Assembly (NCBI GenBank): GCA_013215055.1
Contig: JABSRQ010000010.1
Location: 62,001-126,000 of the forward strand
Reading direction: 5' to 3'
DNA length: 64,000 nucleotides
Origin: Pseudomonadales bacterium
Lineage (GTDB): Bacteria > Pseudomonadota > Gammaproteobacteria > Pseudomonadales > DT-91
Shown here: positions 9,454-17,408 of the stretch, piece by piece
How positions within the stretch are numbered: position 1 is the stretch's first letter
Layout: the number at the start of each line of letters is the position of its first letter
Program-made: the position numbers and the translations under genes
Notes under the pieces: generated by a model
What the model saw: the letters and a program-made list of their open reading frames with translations, nothing else
The model's database searches: none
What the model was told of the DNA's origin: nothing

Positions 9454-10491
9454 TTAATTAAAGTTCTCTGGGATTTTTGCCTTTAATTTAGCCTGGGTTT
9501 TATCAATCACCCGTTTGGCCAGTAATTCTTGTAAACACTGATCCAACGTATTCATGCCAACGCTCTTACCGGTTTGTATTGCAGAATACATCTGCGCTAT
9601 TTTATCTTCACGAATCAGGTTACGTATCGCCGGTGTACCTATCATGATCTCATGGGCTGCCACACGTCCACCACCCACACGTTTTAATAAGGTTTGGGAA
9701 ATAACCGCCTGCAGCGATTCCGATAACATGGAACGTACCATGGCTTTTTCTGCCGCCGGGAATACATCCACCACACGGTCAATGGTTTTTGCCGCTGAGG
9801 TGGTATGTAACGTACCAAACACCAAATGCCCGGTTTCTGCAGCGGTTAAAGCTAAGCGAATGGTTTCCAGATCTCGTAACTCGCCGACTAAGATGATATC
9901 AGGATCTTCACGTAACGCAGAACGTAGGGCTTCGTTAAACCCGTGGGTATCTCTATGTACCTCACGCTGATTCACCAGGCATTTCTTCGATTCATGCACA
10001 AATTCGATGGGGTCTTCAATCGTCAAGATATGTTCATATCTGACGTCATTAATATAATCAACCATCGCCGCCAGCGTGGTAGATTTACCCGAACCGGTAG
10101 GCCCTGTTACTAACACCAAGCCACGTGGTGTATCGGAAATATCTTTAAACACCTGGCCCATGCCTAACTCATCCATGGTCAGTACTTTTGACGGGATGGT
10201 TCTGAATACCGCACCGGCACCACGATTTTGATTAAAGGCGTTAACACGAAAACGCGCAACACCGGGCACTTCAAACGAGAAATCGGTCTCCAGATATTCT
10301 TCGTAATCTTTACGCTGTTTATCGTTCATGATTTCATAAATCAGAGAATGCACTTCTTTATGATCCATAGGCGGTAAATTAATACGCCTAACATCGCCAT
10401 CTACACGAATCATCGGTGGCAAACCCGCCGACAAATGCAAATCTGATGCATTTTGCTTTGCACTAAAGGCCAGTAATTCTGTAATATCCAT
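9454..10491 (-). CDS. pilT: PilT, type IV pilus retraction motor
   Basis: The main pilus retraction ATPase, needed for twitching motility and natural transformation. It has an N-terminal PAS-like domain and a RecA-like core with Walker A VTGPTGSGKSTTLAAM, Asp box TIEDPIEFVH, Walker B IILVGELRD and His box ETGHLVFGTLHT. I start at the ATG at 10491 (MDITELLAFSAKQ), which has GAGGGA just upstream and matches known PilT termini; an upstream in-frame start would add four residues. Length is then 345, the family norm. Confidence 0.97.
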   Translation of the reverse strand: MDITELLAFSAKQNASDLHLSAGLPPMIRVDGDVRRINLPPMDHKEVHSLIYEIMNDKQRKDYEEYLETDFSFEVPGVARFRVNAFNQNRGAGAVFRTIPSKVLTMDELGMGQVFKDISDTPRGLVLVTGPTGSGKSTTLAAMVDYINDVRYEHILTIEDPIEFVHESKKCLVNQREVHRDTHGFNEALRSALREDPDIILVGELRDLETIRLALTAAETGHLVFGTLHTTSAAKTIDRVVDVFPAAEKAMVRSMLSESLQAVISQTLLKRVGGGRVAAHEIMIGTPAIRNLIREDKIAQMYSAIQTGKSVGMNTLDQCLQELLAKRVIDKTQAKLKAKIPENFN

Positions 10492-10512
10492 TTTTTCCCT
10501 CATTATGAGTCA

Positions 10513-10560
10513 GTTAGAAGTGGATCTTCTAACAAAGTGTTAGACTGGCTAATATCTAAC
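10513..10560. promoter_or_regulatory. Two inverted repeats of GTTAGA in the pilT / yggS divergent region
   Basis: GTTAGAAG (10513-10520) and CTTCTAAC (10526-10533) form a perfect 8-bp inverted repeat, followed by a second one, GTTAGA (10539-10544) and TCTAAC (10555-10560). Four copies of one half-site thus fill the 99-base region between the divergent pilT and yggS starts. The arrangement looks like an operator for a dimeric regulator; the regulator is unknown. Confidence 0.4.
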
Positions 10561-10590
10561 TTTTTTTATTTGATTGGTTTAATCCTATCT

Positions 10591-11271
10591 ATGCCGCCGC
10601 TAGAAAACAACATCACAGCAGTTAAATTACGTATTGAATCGGCTTGTTTAAAGGTTGATCGCCCTATTGCAGACGTCTCTTTATTGGCGGTAAGCAAAAC
10701 ACGCTCAGCTAAGACTCTAAAATTAGCTTATCTGGCAGGGCTTCGCCAATTTGGTGAAAACTATGTTTCCGAGGCGCAGGAAAAAATACCACAACTCCCC
10801 GCTGATATAATCTGGCACTTTATAGGCCCTATTCAATCCAATAAAAGCCGCATCATCGCGGAAAACTTCAGTTGGGTACAAAGCCTGGATAGAATCAAGC
10901 TGGTGCAACGCTTAAATAATCAACGCCCTGAACACCTGCCTCCTTTACAATGCTTGATACAGGTAAATATCAGTGAAGAAGAACAAAAGGCGGGCATAGC
11001 CCCGGATCAAGTGGAAACCTTGGCCAAAGCGATTATCAACAGCCCTCGATTAACGCTGCGCGGTTTAATGGCTATTCCTAAAGTTACAGAAAAAGCTCAG
11101 GAAAACGCAGCTATATTTGCTAAAATGACCGCACTTTTTAATCATTTAAAAACATTAAGTGCTACCGTAGACACACTCTCCATGGGCATGTCTCAGGATA
11201 TGGACGAAGCTATCGCTCAGGGTTCCACCATGGTCAGAATCGGCACCGACTTATTTGGCCCAAGAAACTAG
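10591..11271 (+). CDS. yggS: YggS/PLPBP family pyridoxal phosphate homeostasis protein
   Basis: A 226-residue PLP-binding TIM-barrel protein that keeps pyridoxal 5'-phosphate and amino acid pools in balance. The cofactor lysine lies in VSLLAVSKTRSAKTL, and GLRQFGENYVSEAQEK, WHFIGPIQSNK and LSMGMSQDMDEAIAQGSTMVR are all family signatures. I chose the ATG at 10591 because the upstream 18 residues are hydrophobic and unlike the family N-terminus. It heads a plus-strand run with proC and yggT, a widely conserved trio. Confidence 0.95.
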   Translation: MPPLENNITAVKLRIESACLKVDRPIADVSLLAVSKTRSAKTLKLAYLAGLRQFGENYVSEAQEKIPQLPADIIWHFIGPIQSNKSRIIAENFSWVQSLDRIKLVQRLNNQRPEHLPPLQCLIQVNISEEEQKAGIAPDQVETLAKAIINSPRLTLRGLMAIPKVTEKAQENAAIFAKMTALFNHLKTLSATVDTLSMGMSQDMDEAIAQGSTMVRIGTDLFGPRN

Positions 11272-11279
11272 GATATTTT

Positions 11280-12101
11280 ATGTCTTCTCCCCACATCGCC
11301 TTCATCGGTTCTGGCAATATGGCCAGAGCCATTATGGGCGGATTAATCAACAACGGCTTTGACGCTAGCAATATCAGTGCTACAGGCAGAAGCCAGGCCA
11401 AGCTTGATCAACTGAAAACGGAACTGGGCATCCAGGTAACTACCGATAACAATGCCGTGATCGCACAGGCTGATGTTGTTATTCTGGCGATAAAACCTCA
11501 GCAGATGCAGGCAGTATGCTTGGAGATTCAAGCGGCTGTAGAGCAGAAAAAACCACTGATTATTTCTATTGCGGCTGGCATTACAATTCCCATGATACAG
11601 AACTGGTTATCACCTACACTCTCTATAGTGCGCTGCATGCCCAACACACCTTCCTTGGTACAATGTGGTGCCAGCGGCTTGTTTGCCAATGCAGCTTGTA
11701 ACACAGAACAAAAAAAGCTGGCAGAATCTTTATTGCAGGCCACAGGCATTGTAACGTGGGTAGATAAAGAACACTTGATGGATGCCGTCACGGCGGTTTC
11801 AGGCAGCGGCCCGGCCTACTTCTTTTTAGTGATGGAAGCCATGCAGGAAGCTGGGGTAAAATTAGGTTTAAGCCCGGAAACCGCCAAGCAACTGACACTG
11901 CAAACAGCTTTAGGCGCAGCTAAAATGGCCCAGGCTAGCGATGTAGAAACGACAGAGTTACGCAAAAGAGTCACCTCTCCAGGAGGCACTACCGCTGCAG
12001 CGCTGGGTGTATTTGAACAACAAGGTTTAAAGGCAAGTTTTGAGTTAGCCTTAAAAGCGGCCGATAATAGAAGTAAATCTTTAGCAAAAGAAATGGAATA
12101 A
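11280..12101 (+). CDS. proC: Pyrroline-5-carboxylate reductase
   Basis: A 273-residue NAD(P)H-dependent enzyme for the last step of proline synthesis. An N-terminal Rossmann motif IAFIGSGNMARAIMGGL is followed by the conserved SIAAGITIPMI, RCMPNTPSLV and the C-terminal signature VTSPGGTTAAALGVFE. Length and motif order are typical. It starts eight bases after yggS and is followed ten bases later by yggT, so the three genes are probably one transcript. Confidence 0.97.
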   Translation: MSSPHIAFIGSGNMARAIMGGLINNGFDASNISATGRSQAKLDQLKTELGIQVTTDNNAVIAQADVVILAIKPQQMQAVCLEIQAAVEQKKPLIISIAAGITIPMIQNWLSPTLSIVRCMPNTPSLVQCGASGLFANAACNTEQKKLAESLLQATGIVTWVDKEHLMDAVTAVSGSGPAYFFLVMEAMQEAGVKLGLSPETAKQLTLQTALGAAKMAQASDVETTELRKRVTSPGGTTAAALGVFEQQGLKASFELALKAADNRSKSLAKEME

Positions 12102-12110
12102 GGAACCACA

Positions 12111-12668
12111 ATGTCTTCATCCGTCAATCAGGCACTGCTATTTCTGGTACAGAATATCTTTCAGCTGTATATCTTTATCGTATTGATACGTTTTCTGCTG
12201 CAAGTCGCCAAGGCCGATTTTTACAACCCCATGAGCCAGTTTGTCATTAAAGCCACTGCGCCGATATTGACCCCGTTACGCCGATTAATTCCAGGCATCG
12301 CAGGCCTGGATATCGCCGCCCTGGTGCTGGCACTGCTGCTGCAGTTTGTCATGATTATTCTGATTTTCCTGATAGCCAGTGGCACCTTCGCCAATCCCAT
12401 CACCTTATTGATTGGAACGTTTGCTGGCATTGTCAATAATTTGGTCAGTATTTATTTCTTTGGCATTATTATTTCTGCCATTTTAAGCTGGATTCCACAG
12501 GCGCAGGGCCATCCTGTCGCACAGCTGATATCCCAGCTGGTTGAACCGGCTCTGGCACCGTTTAGAAAACTGTTACCAGATATGGGTGGCATCGATATAT
12601 CTCCGATCTTAGCCATCATGATATTCCAGGTATTACGTATATTGTTACAACCTTATGTTGTGGTATAA
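12111..12668 (+). CDS. yggT: YggT family inner-membrane protein
   Basis: A 185-residue integral membrane protein with two YggT repeats. Each has a hydrophobic helix pair and the motif (N/Q)P..Q...K.T.P.L.P.R.L.P seen as FVIKATAPILTPLRRLIPG near residue 45, and as VEPALAPFRKLLPDMGGID near residue 145. The family has been linked to osmotic or ion stress and is found next to proC in many bacteria. The gene order yggS-proC-yggT is intact here. Confidence 0.93.
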   Translation: MSSSVNQALLFLVQNIFQLYIFIVLIRFLLQVAKADFYNPMSQFVIKATAPILTPLRRLIPGIAGLDIAALVLALLLQFVMIILIFLIASGTFANPITLLIGTFAGIVNNLVSIYFFGIIISAILSWIPQAQGHPVAQLISQLVEPALAPFRKLLPDMGGIDISPILAIMIFQVLRILLQPYVVV

Positions 12669-12738
12669 GACACGAGAAAAAACACCCGCTATGCCATAAT
12701 AGCGCTGTAATTGATGAAGCTTTCGAAAAGTAGATGGT

Positions 12739-13128
12739 ATGACAGATTTTTTAGATCAGATTAAATGGACAGATGACGGCCTGGTGCCCGCCATCGCCCA
12801 GGATCACAAAACCGGCGAAATTTTGATGATGGCCTGGATGAACAGGGAGTCCGTCGCGTTAACGGTGGCAGAAAACCGAGCGATTTATTATTCACGTTCA
12901 CGTCAGAAGATTTGGCGTAAAGGTGAAAGCTCCGGCCATATACAAGAATTAAAGAGCATGTCTATGGATTGCGATAACGATGTGCTGTTATTGCAGGTCA
13001 AACAATTAGGTGATATCGCCTGTCATACAGGTCGTCGCAGCTGCTTTTATCGTGAATATCAAAATGGCGAATGGGTGACCACCGCCGATGTATTAAAAAA
13101 TCCGGATGAGATTTACAATCATGAATGA
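12739..13128 (+). CDS. hisI: Phosphoribosyl-AMP cyclohydrolase
   Basis: A 129-residue stand-alone HisI, the third step of histidine synthesis. Zinc and substrate motifs are clear: [14 protein letters not shown], the [16 protein letters not shown] block, [12 protein letters not shown] and the [11 protein letters not shown] zinc motif. In many enteric bacteria HisI and HisE are fused; here they are separate. The end overlaps the start of hisE by eight bases, indicating translational coupling. Position before tatABC is as in Pseudomonas. Confidence 0.97.
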   Translation: MTDFLDQIKWTDDGLVPAIAQDHKTGEILMMAWMNRESVALTVAENRAIYYSRSRQKIWRKGESSGHIQELKSMSMDCDNDVLLLQVKQLGDIACHTGRRSCFYREYQNGEWVTTADVLKNPDEIYNHE

Positions 13129-13450
13129 TGTATTAACGGCCCTGACGCAAGTTTTAGAACAACGTAAAAATGCCGATGCCGATTCTTCCTATGTCGCCAG
13201 TTTGCACCACAAAGGCTTAAATAAGATTCTTGAAAAAGTGGGTGAAGAAGCCACCGAGACAATTTTGGCTGCCAAAGATGCAGAAACCAGCGGTGACAAT
13301 AAAGATGTTATCTATGAAACCGCCGATCTGTGGTTTCACTCGCTGGTTATGTTAAGCCATCTGGGTGAATCAGCAGATGCCGTATTAAAAGAGCTGGAAC
13401 GCCGCTTCGATCTTTCCGGTTTGCAAGAAAAAGCCAACCGTACAAAATAA
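13121..13450 (+). CDS. hisE: Phosphoribosyl-ATP pyrophosphohydrolase
   Basis: A 109-residue all-alpha enzyme for the second step of histidine synthesis, hydrolysing phosphoribosyl-ATP to phosphoribosyl-AMP. The MazG-like metal site is seen in [14 protein letters not shown] and [18 protein letters not shown] start at the ATG at 13121 ([15 protein letters not shown]), which overlaps the hisI stop; five more residues upstream are possible but not family-like. The next gene, tatA, begins 16 bases on. Confidence 0.96.
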   Translation: MNDVLTALTQVLEQRKNADADSSYVASLHHKGLNKILEKVGEEATETILAAKDAETSGDNKDVIYETADLWFHSLVMLSHLGESADAVLKELERRFDLSGLQEKANRTK

Positions 13451-13466
13451 GTTATAAGGCCGCATT

Positions 13467-13697
13467 ATGGGATTTGGAATTAAAGAACTGGTTATTATCC
13501 TGGTTATCGTGATTTTATTATTTGGCACTAAAAAGCTGAAAAGTATGGGCACGGATCTGGGGGGCGCATTAAAAGGCTTTAAAAAATCCATGGGTGATGA
13601 AGAAGAAATGCCTAAAACACTGGATAAAAAAGACGCCGATACCATAGAAGGTGAAGCTGAAGAAGTGTCCTCCAGCGATAAAAAAAGCGATAAATAA
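13467..13697 (+). CDS. tatA: TatA, Tat translocase pore-forming subunit
   Basis: A 76-residue TatA/E protein with one N-terminal membrane helix (about residues 5-21, [16 protein letters not shown]), the hinge FGTKKL, an amphipathic helix ([19 protein letters not shown]) and a charged, disordered tail. With TatB and TatC it exports folded proteins carrying twin-arginine signals. It is the first of three adjacent tat genes; tatB begins five bases later. Confidence 0.96.
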   Translation: MGFGIKELVIILVIVILLFGTKKLKSMGTDLGGALKGFKKSMGDEEEMPKTLDKKDADTIEGEAEEVSSSDKKSDK

Positions 13698-13702
13698 ATC
13701 CG

Positions 13703-14050
13703 ATGTTTGATATTGGTTTTGGTGAACTGCTTATTATTGCCGTTCTTGGGCTTTTGATACTGGGGCCTGAACGTCTGCCAGTGGCGATTAAAACCATAGG
13801 CCTATGGGTAGGGCGTTTTAAACGTAGCTACAGACAAATTCGCTCAGAAATAGAACATGAGATTGGCGCGGATGATATACGCCGACAATTGCATAATGAA
13901 GAGATTATGCAAAGCCTGGAAAACAGCAAAAAACAATTTGATGATTTAGCCCACGAAACGCAGGATCAGCTAGACGAGCTCAAAAACATCGCCAAACCGA
14001 CATCATCAACCGCTAAAGAAGCCAACAGCAAAAACAATGACAACTCCTGA
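13703..14050 (+). CDS. tatB: TatB, Tat translocase receptor subunit
   Basis: A 115-residue TatB. The start [20 protein letters not shown] includes the membrane helix, followed by the hinge [11 protein letters not shown] that sets TatB apart from TatA, then a long amphipathic and charged helix region ending in a polar tail. It forms the signal-peptide receptor with TatC. Its end overlaps the tatC start by 14 bases, so the two are likely translated together. Confidence 0.96.
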   Translation: MFDIGFGELLIIAVLGLLILGPERLPVAIKTIGLWVGRFKRSYRQIRSEIEHEIGADDIRRQLHNEEIMQSLENSKKQFDDLAHETQDQLDELKNIAKPTSSTAKEANSKNNDNS

Positions 14051-14816
14051 ATCCGATCAACCAGACGAAGGCACGGAGCAACCACTGACGTCTCATCTAT
14101 TGGAGCTGCGTAGCCGCCTATTACGTAGCCTTGTGGTTGTTCTGATCATTTTTGCGGGCCTATTCAGTTTTGCCAATGATATCTACACCATCGTCTCCGT
14201 ACCGCTGGTGAATGCGCTGCCTGAAGGCAGTCAGATGATTGCCACCGATGTGGCCTCACCTTTTCTTGCCCCCTTTAAATTAACCCTGGTCTTGGCCATC
14301 TTTATCGCCGTACCTTATCTATTGGCTGAAATTTGGGGCTTTATAGCCCCAGGCTTATACCGTAATGAAAAACGTTTATTAGCCCCGGTTTTATTTTTTA
14401 GCATCCTGCTGTTTTACGCGGGTATTGCCTTTGCCTATTTTGTGGTCTTTCCGCTTATCTTTGCCTTTTTCAGTGCCGCAGGCCCAGAAGGTGTCGCCTA
14501 TACACCTGATATCAGCCGTTTTCTGGATACCGTATTAAAGCTGTTTTTTGCCTTTGGCATCGCCTTTGAAATTCCTATTGCCACCATCGTGCTTATTTAT
14601 ACCGGCGCAACCACAGCAAAATCATTATCCCAGAAACGCCCCTATATTATCGTCGGCTGCTTTGTTGCGGGCATGTTATTGACCCCACCTGACCCGGTTT
14701 CACAGTGTTTAATGGCTCTACCCATGTGGCTGTTATTTGAAATAGGGGTGTTATTGGGTTATCTCATCAAACCCAAGAAAAACGCAGAAGAGGCACAAGA
14801 CACAGACGCCGATTAA
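14037..14816 (+). CDS. tatC: TatC, Tat translocase receptor subunit
   Basis: A 259-residue inner-membrane protein with six predicted membrane helices, the twin-arginine signal receptor core. Family segments include the N-terminal [17 protein letters not shown], the first-loop FLAPFKLTL region, [15 protein letters not shown] and the late [22 protein letters not shown]. The start overlaps tatB. It ends the hisI-hisE-tatABC run; a loose inverted repeat GGCCTGC / GCAGGCC with a long loop follows at about 14836-14880. Confidence 0.97.
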   Translation: MTTPESDQPDEGTEQPLTSHLLELRSRLLRSLVVVLIIFAGLFSFANDIYTIVSVPLVNALPEGSQMIATDVASPFLAPFKLTLVLAIFIAVPYLLAEIWGFIAPGLYRNEKRLLAPVLFFSILLFYAGIAFAYFVVFPLIFAFFSAAGPEGVAYTPDISRFLDTVLKLFFAFGIAFEIPIATIVLIYTGATTAKSLSQKRPYIIVGCFVAGMLLTPPDPVSQCLMALPMWLLFEIGVLLGYLIKPKKNAEEAQDTDAD

Positions 14817-14884
14817 AGCACTACCATTTCCCGGCCTGCACGCTTACAATCAAAACTCTATTATGCTGACCGGCAGGCCCTAAT

Positions 14885-15088
14885 ATGCAAGTTGTGCAAC
14901 TCAACGACCTACGTGAAAAGTTGAAATCTCTGCGTATAGAACATCGTCTATTGGATCAACAGATCAATCAGGAAGGCCGACCCACCTCGAATGCCCTGGA
15001 AATTCAACGTTTAAAAAAACGTAAACTCGCGCTTAAAGACACCATCGTAAGGCTAGAAAGCCAACTTATTCCCGATTTAAACGCTTAA
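14885..15088 (+). CDS. DUF465 (YdcH-like) small helical protein
   Basis: A 67-residue protein predicted to be a helical hairpin. The pattern LRIEHRLLDQQINQEGRPTS followed by EIQRLKKRKLALKDTI matches the DUF465/YdcH family, small coiled-coil proteins of unknown function found widely in proteobacteria. It lies 68 bases after tatC and 35 bases before the GST-like gene, so it may be transcribed on its own. No membrane segment or signal peptide is visible. Confidence 0.8.
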   Translation: MQVVQLNDLREKLKSLRIEHRLLDQQINQEGRPTSNALEIQRLKKRKLALKDTIVRLESQLIPDLNA

Positions 15089-15123
15089 AAAGCCAAAGTA
15101 ACACGTTTTAGGAAGCCACAAGG

Positions 15124-15903
15124 ATGATTGACCTCTACCAGTTTACCCCCGCTTTTGGCCATGCCAATATCAGCCCGCCCTGTATGAAAGTAGAGGCTTT
15201 TTTACGCCTTAGTGAGCTGCCTTTTCAGATCATCAATGAAGACAATCCCGCCAAAGGACCTAAAAGCAAGCTGCCGTTTATTCGTGATAACGGCCTGGTC
15301 ATTGGTGATTCAGAATTGATCATGGATTATCTGGAAAGCAAATACGATTTCAGCATGGATGGCCATCTCGATACGATCAATCGCGCCCACCATCAGGCCT
15401 ATTCACGCATGTTAGATGATCATCTTTATTGGGCCCTGGTTTATAGCCGCTGGATGGATGAAAAAAACTGGCCCGTGTTTAAAAAACAGATTTTTGGAGC
15501 CATGCCCCCACCGATAAGCCATCTAGCCGCCTGGTTTGTAAAAAAAGGGGTAAAAAAACAACTACATGAGCAAGGTACTGGCCGCCATAGCCGGGATGAA
15601 ATTTACGATATGGCTAAAAAAGACATCAATCAGCTGGCCGTCTACCTGGATGGCAAACAATGGTTTGGCGGCAGCTATGTCAGCAAGCTAGACATCTCAG
15701 CGGTGGCCTATTTAAGCAATATATTATTACCCGAATTAGACAGCCCCATGGCCGATTGTATTCGTCAACATGATAATCTCTTGGAATATAGCGAACGCAA
15801 CTATTCGATTTTTTTCCCGGAACCTATCGCCGAAAGACAGATGCCCGGTGAAATACCTAAATCCATGCAAACCAGCGATACAAGCACTGTTAACAACTCA
15901 TAA
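15124..15903 (+). CDS. Glutathione S-transferase fold protein (Fax/metaxin-like)
   Basis: A 259-residue two-domain protein. The N-terminal thioredoxin-like part includes ISPPCMKVEAFLRLSELPF, the KSKLPFIRDNG cis-proline segment and the IGDSELIMDYLESKYD block typical of the Fax/metaxin branch of the GST superfamily. The C-terminal half is helical, with HHQAYSRMLDDHLYWALVY. Substrate is unknown. AGGA lies a few bases before the ATG. Its end overlaps by six bases the end of the convergent PstS-like gene. Confidence 0.82.
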   Translation: MIDLYQFTPAFGHANISPPCMKVEAFLRLSELPFQIINEDNPAKGPKSKLPFIRDNGLVIGDSELIMDYLESKYDFSMDGHLDTINRAHHQAYSRMLDDHLYWALVYSRWMDEKNWPVFKKQIFGAMPPPISHLAAWFVKKGVKKQLHEQGTGRHSRDEIYDMAKKDINQLAVYLDGKQWFGGSYVSKLDISAVAYLSNILLPELDSPMADCIRQHDNLLEYSERNYSIFFPEPIAERQMPGEIPKSMQTSDTSTVNNS

Positions 15904-17331
15904 ATCAAATGTGGCTACAGCCTGAGTATGACGCTTTTGTGGATAGATGCTTTCAGGCTGTACAAGACCCACCAGCGGAGCATCTGTTAACCAGACTTCA
16001 ACACGGCCATTTTTCAGTTTTAAACCTTCATTATCATTGGATGCCACCGGCATAAATGAACCCAGGCCGATACTTTCCGCCACCGGTACACCTTCACGCA
16101 GCAGCGCTGATCTCACCGCCAACGCCCGAAATCGGGATAACACCAGATCCTGACTCAAGCGCTCTCCGGCATCTGAAAAACCAATCAAATACACATGTTT
16201 GTGTTGATTTTCACTGCGCCGTAAAAAGCCCAATAAACGTCGAATATCTTCATGGGCTTTATTATCCAAACGTGGGCTACCCTGGGAGAAGCGGAAATTA
16301 ACCGACAAGCGCCGCCCCTGCTGCGCCAGCGTCTGATAAGCCTGAGGCACGGCAGCAGATCTGCCAACAGGGCTTTTAAAGCTGCGGATATTCTGTGAAA
16401 CAAAACCTACAGACTCAACAATACGCTGGCCCACATCAGACTGACAAAAGGCAATGAAATCTCTAACCCAGGGCGAAGCACTTTTGGGTGGCATATAAAA
16501 ATACAAACGCCTGGCCAGCGGATAATCTTCGGTAGCCACCGTATAGGCCGATGGCTTCATCGCCTGCGTATTATCATCGGATACGGCCAATAATTTACTT
16601 CGGCGTACCGAAGACAGGCCCGAAAAACCGATCGCATTTGTCTGATTCGCCACACTGTCGGAGAGTTCATCGTTGGATTCAAAACGCACGGCCTTATCGC
16701 TCAAGATAAAGTCTTCAGCTAAAACCAGTTTCTTAAACGTATCCCAGGTTCCGGATTTATCATCGCGGGCATAAATCACCACCGGTGCATCAATCCCACC
16801 TAATTGCTTCCAGTTGCTAATTTCACCGGAAAATAATTGCGCAATTTGAGTGATGCTTAATTCAGAAACCGGATTTCGCTTATTCACCAACACCGCTAAA
16901 CCATCTATCGCGATGGTATGCTCGGCCTCTCGGGTTTTCATCGGGCCAAAACGGCTTAAAGCCTGCACCTCGGCCTTTTTAATCGGCCGCGAAGACATCG
17001 CTATATCGGTCTGCATCGAATTTAAACCCTTAAACCCGGTGCTGGAACCGTGGGCTGCGATTTTTATGCTTACCGTGTGTAAATCCAGCCCGGTTCCCGC
17101 AATACCGCTGACCCAATATTCATTTTCAACATCACCGTCATAAATGCTGACATTTTTAACCCCGGTAGAAGACAAATAGGCCCGTGCACATTGTGGGGCT
17201 AACTTTGCCCCCACGGTATTAGAACCTTGAAGGGTAAAAAGGGTTGAAGAAGCCGCCTTCACCCCACAGCTAATCGACAGCAACAAACAGGAAAATAATA
17301 TTAACGCAGGATTAAAACGGAGATTTTTCAT
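15898..17331 (-). CDS. PstS-like phosphate-binding domain fused to an OmpA-like domain
   Basis: A 477-residue exported protein. Residues 1-26 form a signal peptide ending VKA. Residues about 30-310 look like a PBP-like (PstS family) solute-binding domain, with TLQGSNTVGAKLAPQCARAY, SMQTDIAMSSRPI, IDGLAVLVNKRNPVSELSI and YARDDKSGTWDTFKKLVL. The last 130 residues resemble an OmpA peptidoglycan-binding domain (FRFSQGSPRLDNKA and YLIGFSDAGERL). No pst transporter genes are adjacent. A cell-wall-anchored phosphate-responsive or scavenging protein is inferred; the true ligand is unknown. Confidence 0.82.
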   Translation of the reverse strand: MKNLRFNPALILFSCLLLSISCGVKAASSTLFTLQGSNTVGAKLAPQCARAYLSSTGVKNVSIYDGDVENEYWVSGIAGTGLDLHTVSIKIAAHGSSTGFKGLNSMQTDIAMSSRPIKKAEVQALSRFGPMKTREAEHTIAIDGLAVLVNKRNPVSELSITQIAQLFSGEISNWKQLGGIDAPVVIYARDDKSGTWDTFKKLVLAEDFILSDKAVRFESNDELSDSVANQTNAIGFSGLSSVRRSKLLAVSDDNTQAMKPSAYTVATEDYPLARRLYFYMPPKSASPWVRDFIAFCQSDVGQRIVESVGFVSQNIRSFKSPVGRSAAVPQAYQTLAQQGRRLSVNFRFSQGSPRLDNKAHEDIRRLLGFLRRSENQHKHVYLIGFSDAGERLSQDLVLSRFRALAVRSALLREGVPVAESIGLGSFMPVASNDNEGLKLKNGRVEVWLTDAPLVGLVQPESIYPQKRHTQAVATFDL

Positions 17332-17340
17332 CTAGCAGAA

Positions 17341-17363
17341 CGGCACTCACTAATTAAGTGCCG
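17341..17363 (-). promoter_or_regulatory. Hairpin just upstream of the PstS/OmpA-like gene
   Basis: CGGCACT (17341-17347) and AGTGCCG (17357-17363) are a perfect 7-bp inverted repeat with a 9-base loop, ending ten bases before the downstream ATG on the minus strand. It could weakly terminate the antiporter transcript (no long U tract follows) or hinder ribosome access to the next gene. The function is inferred. Confidence 0.35.
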
Positions 17364-17408
17364 ATAAAATAGCAATTATTTATGACAGTCCTGTTAATGA
17401 AAGGTGAT

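Noticed and set aside
12690-12707. CGCTAT / ATAGCG hairpin between yggT and hisI as a terminator
   Set aside because: The 6-bp stem is not followed by a T tract on either strand.
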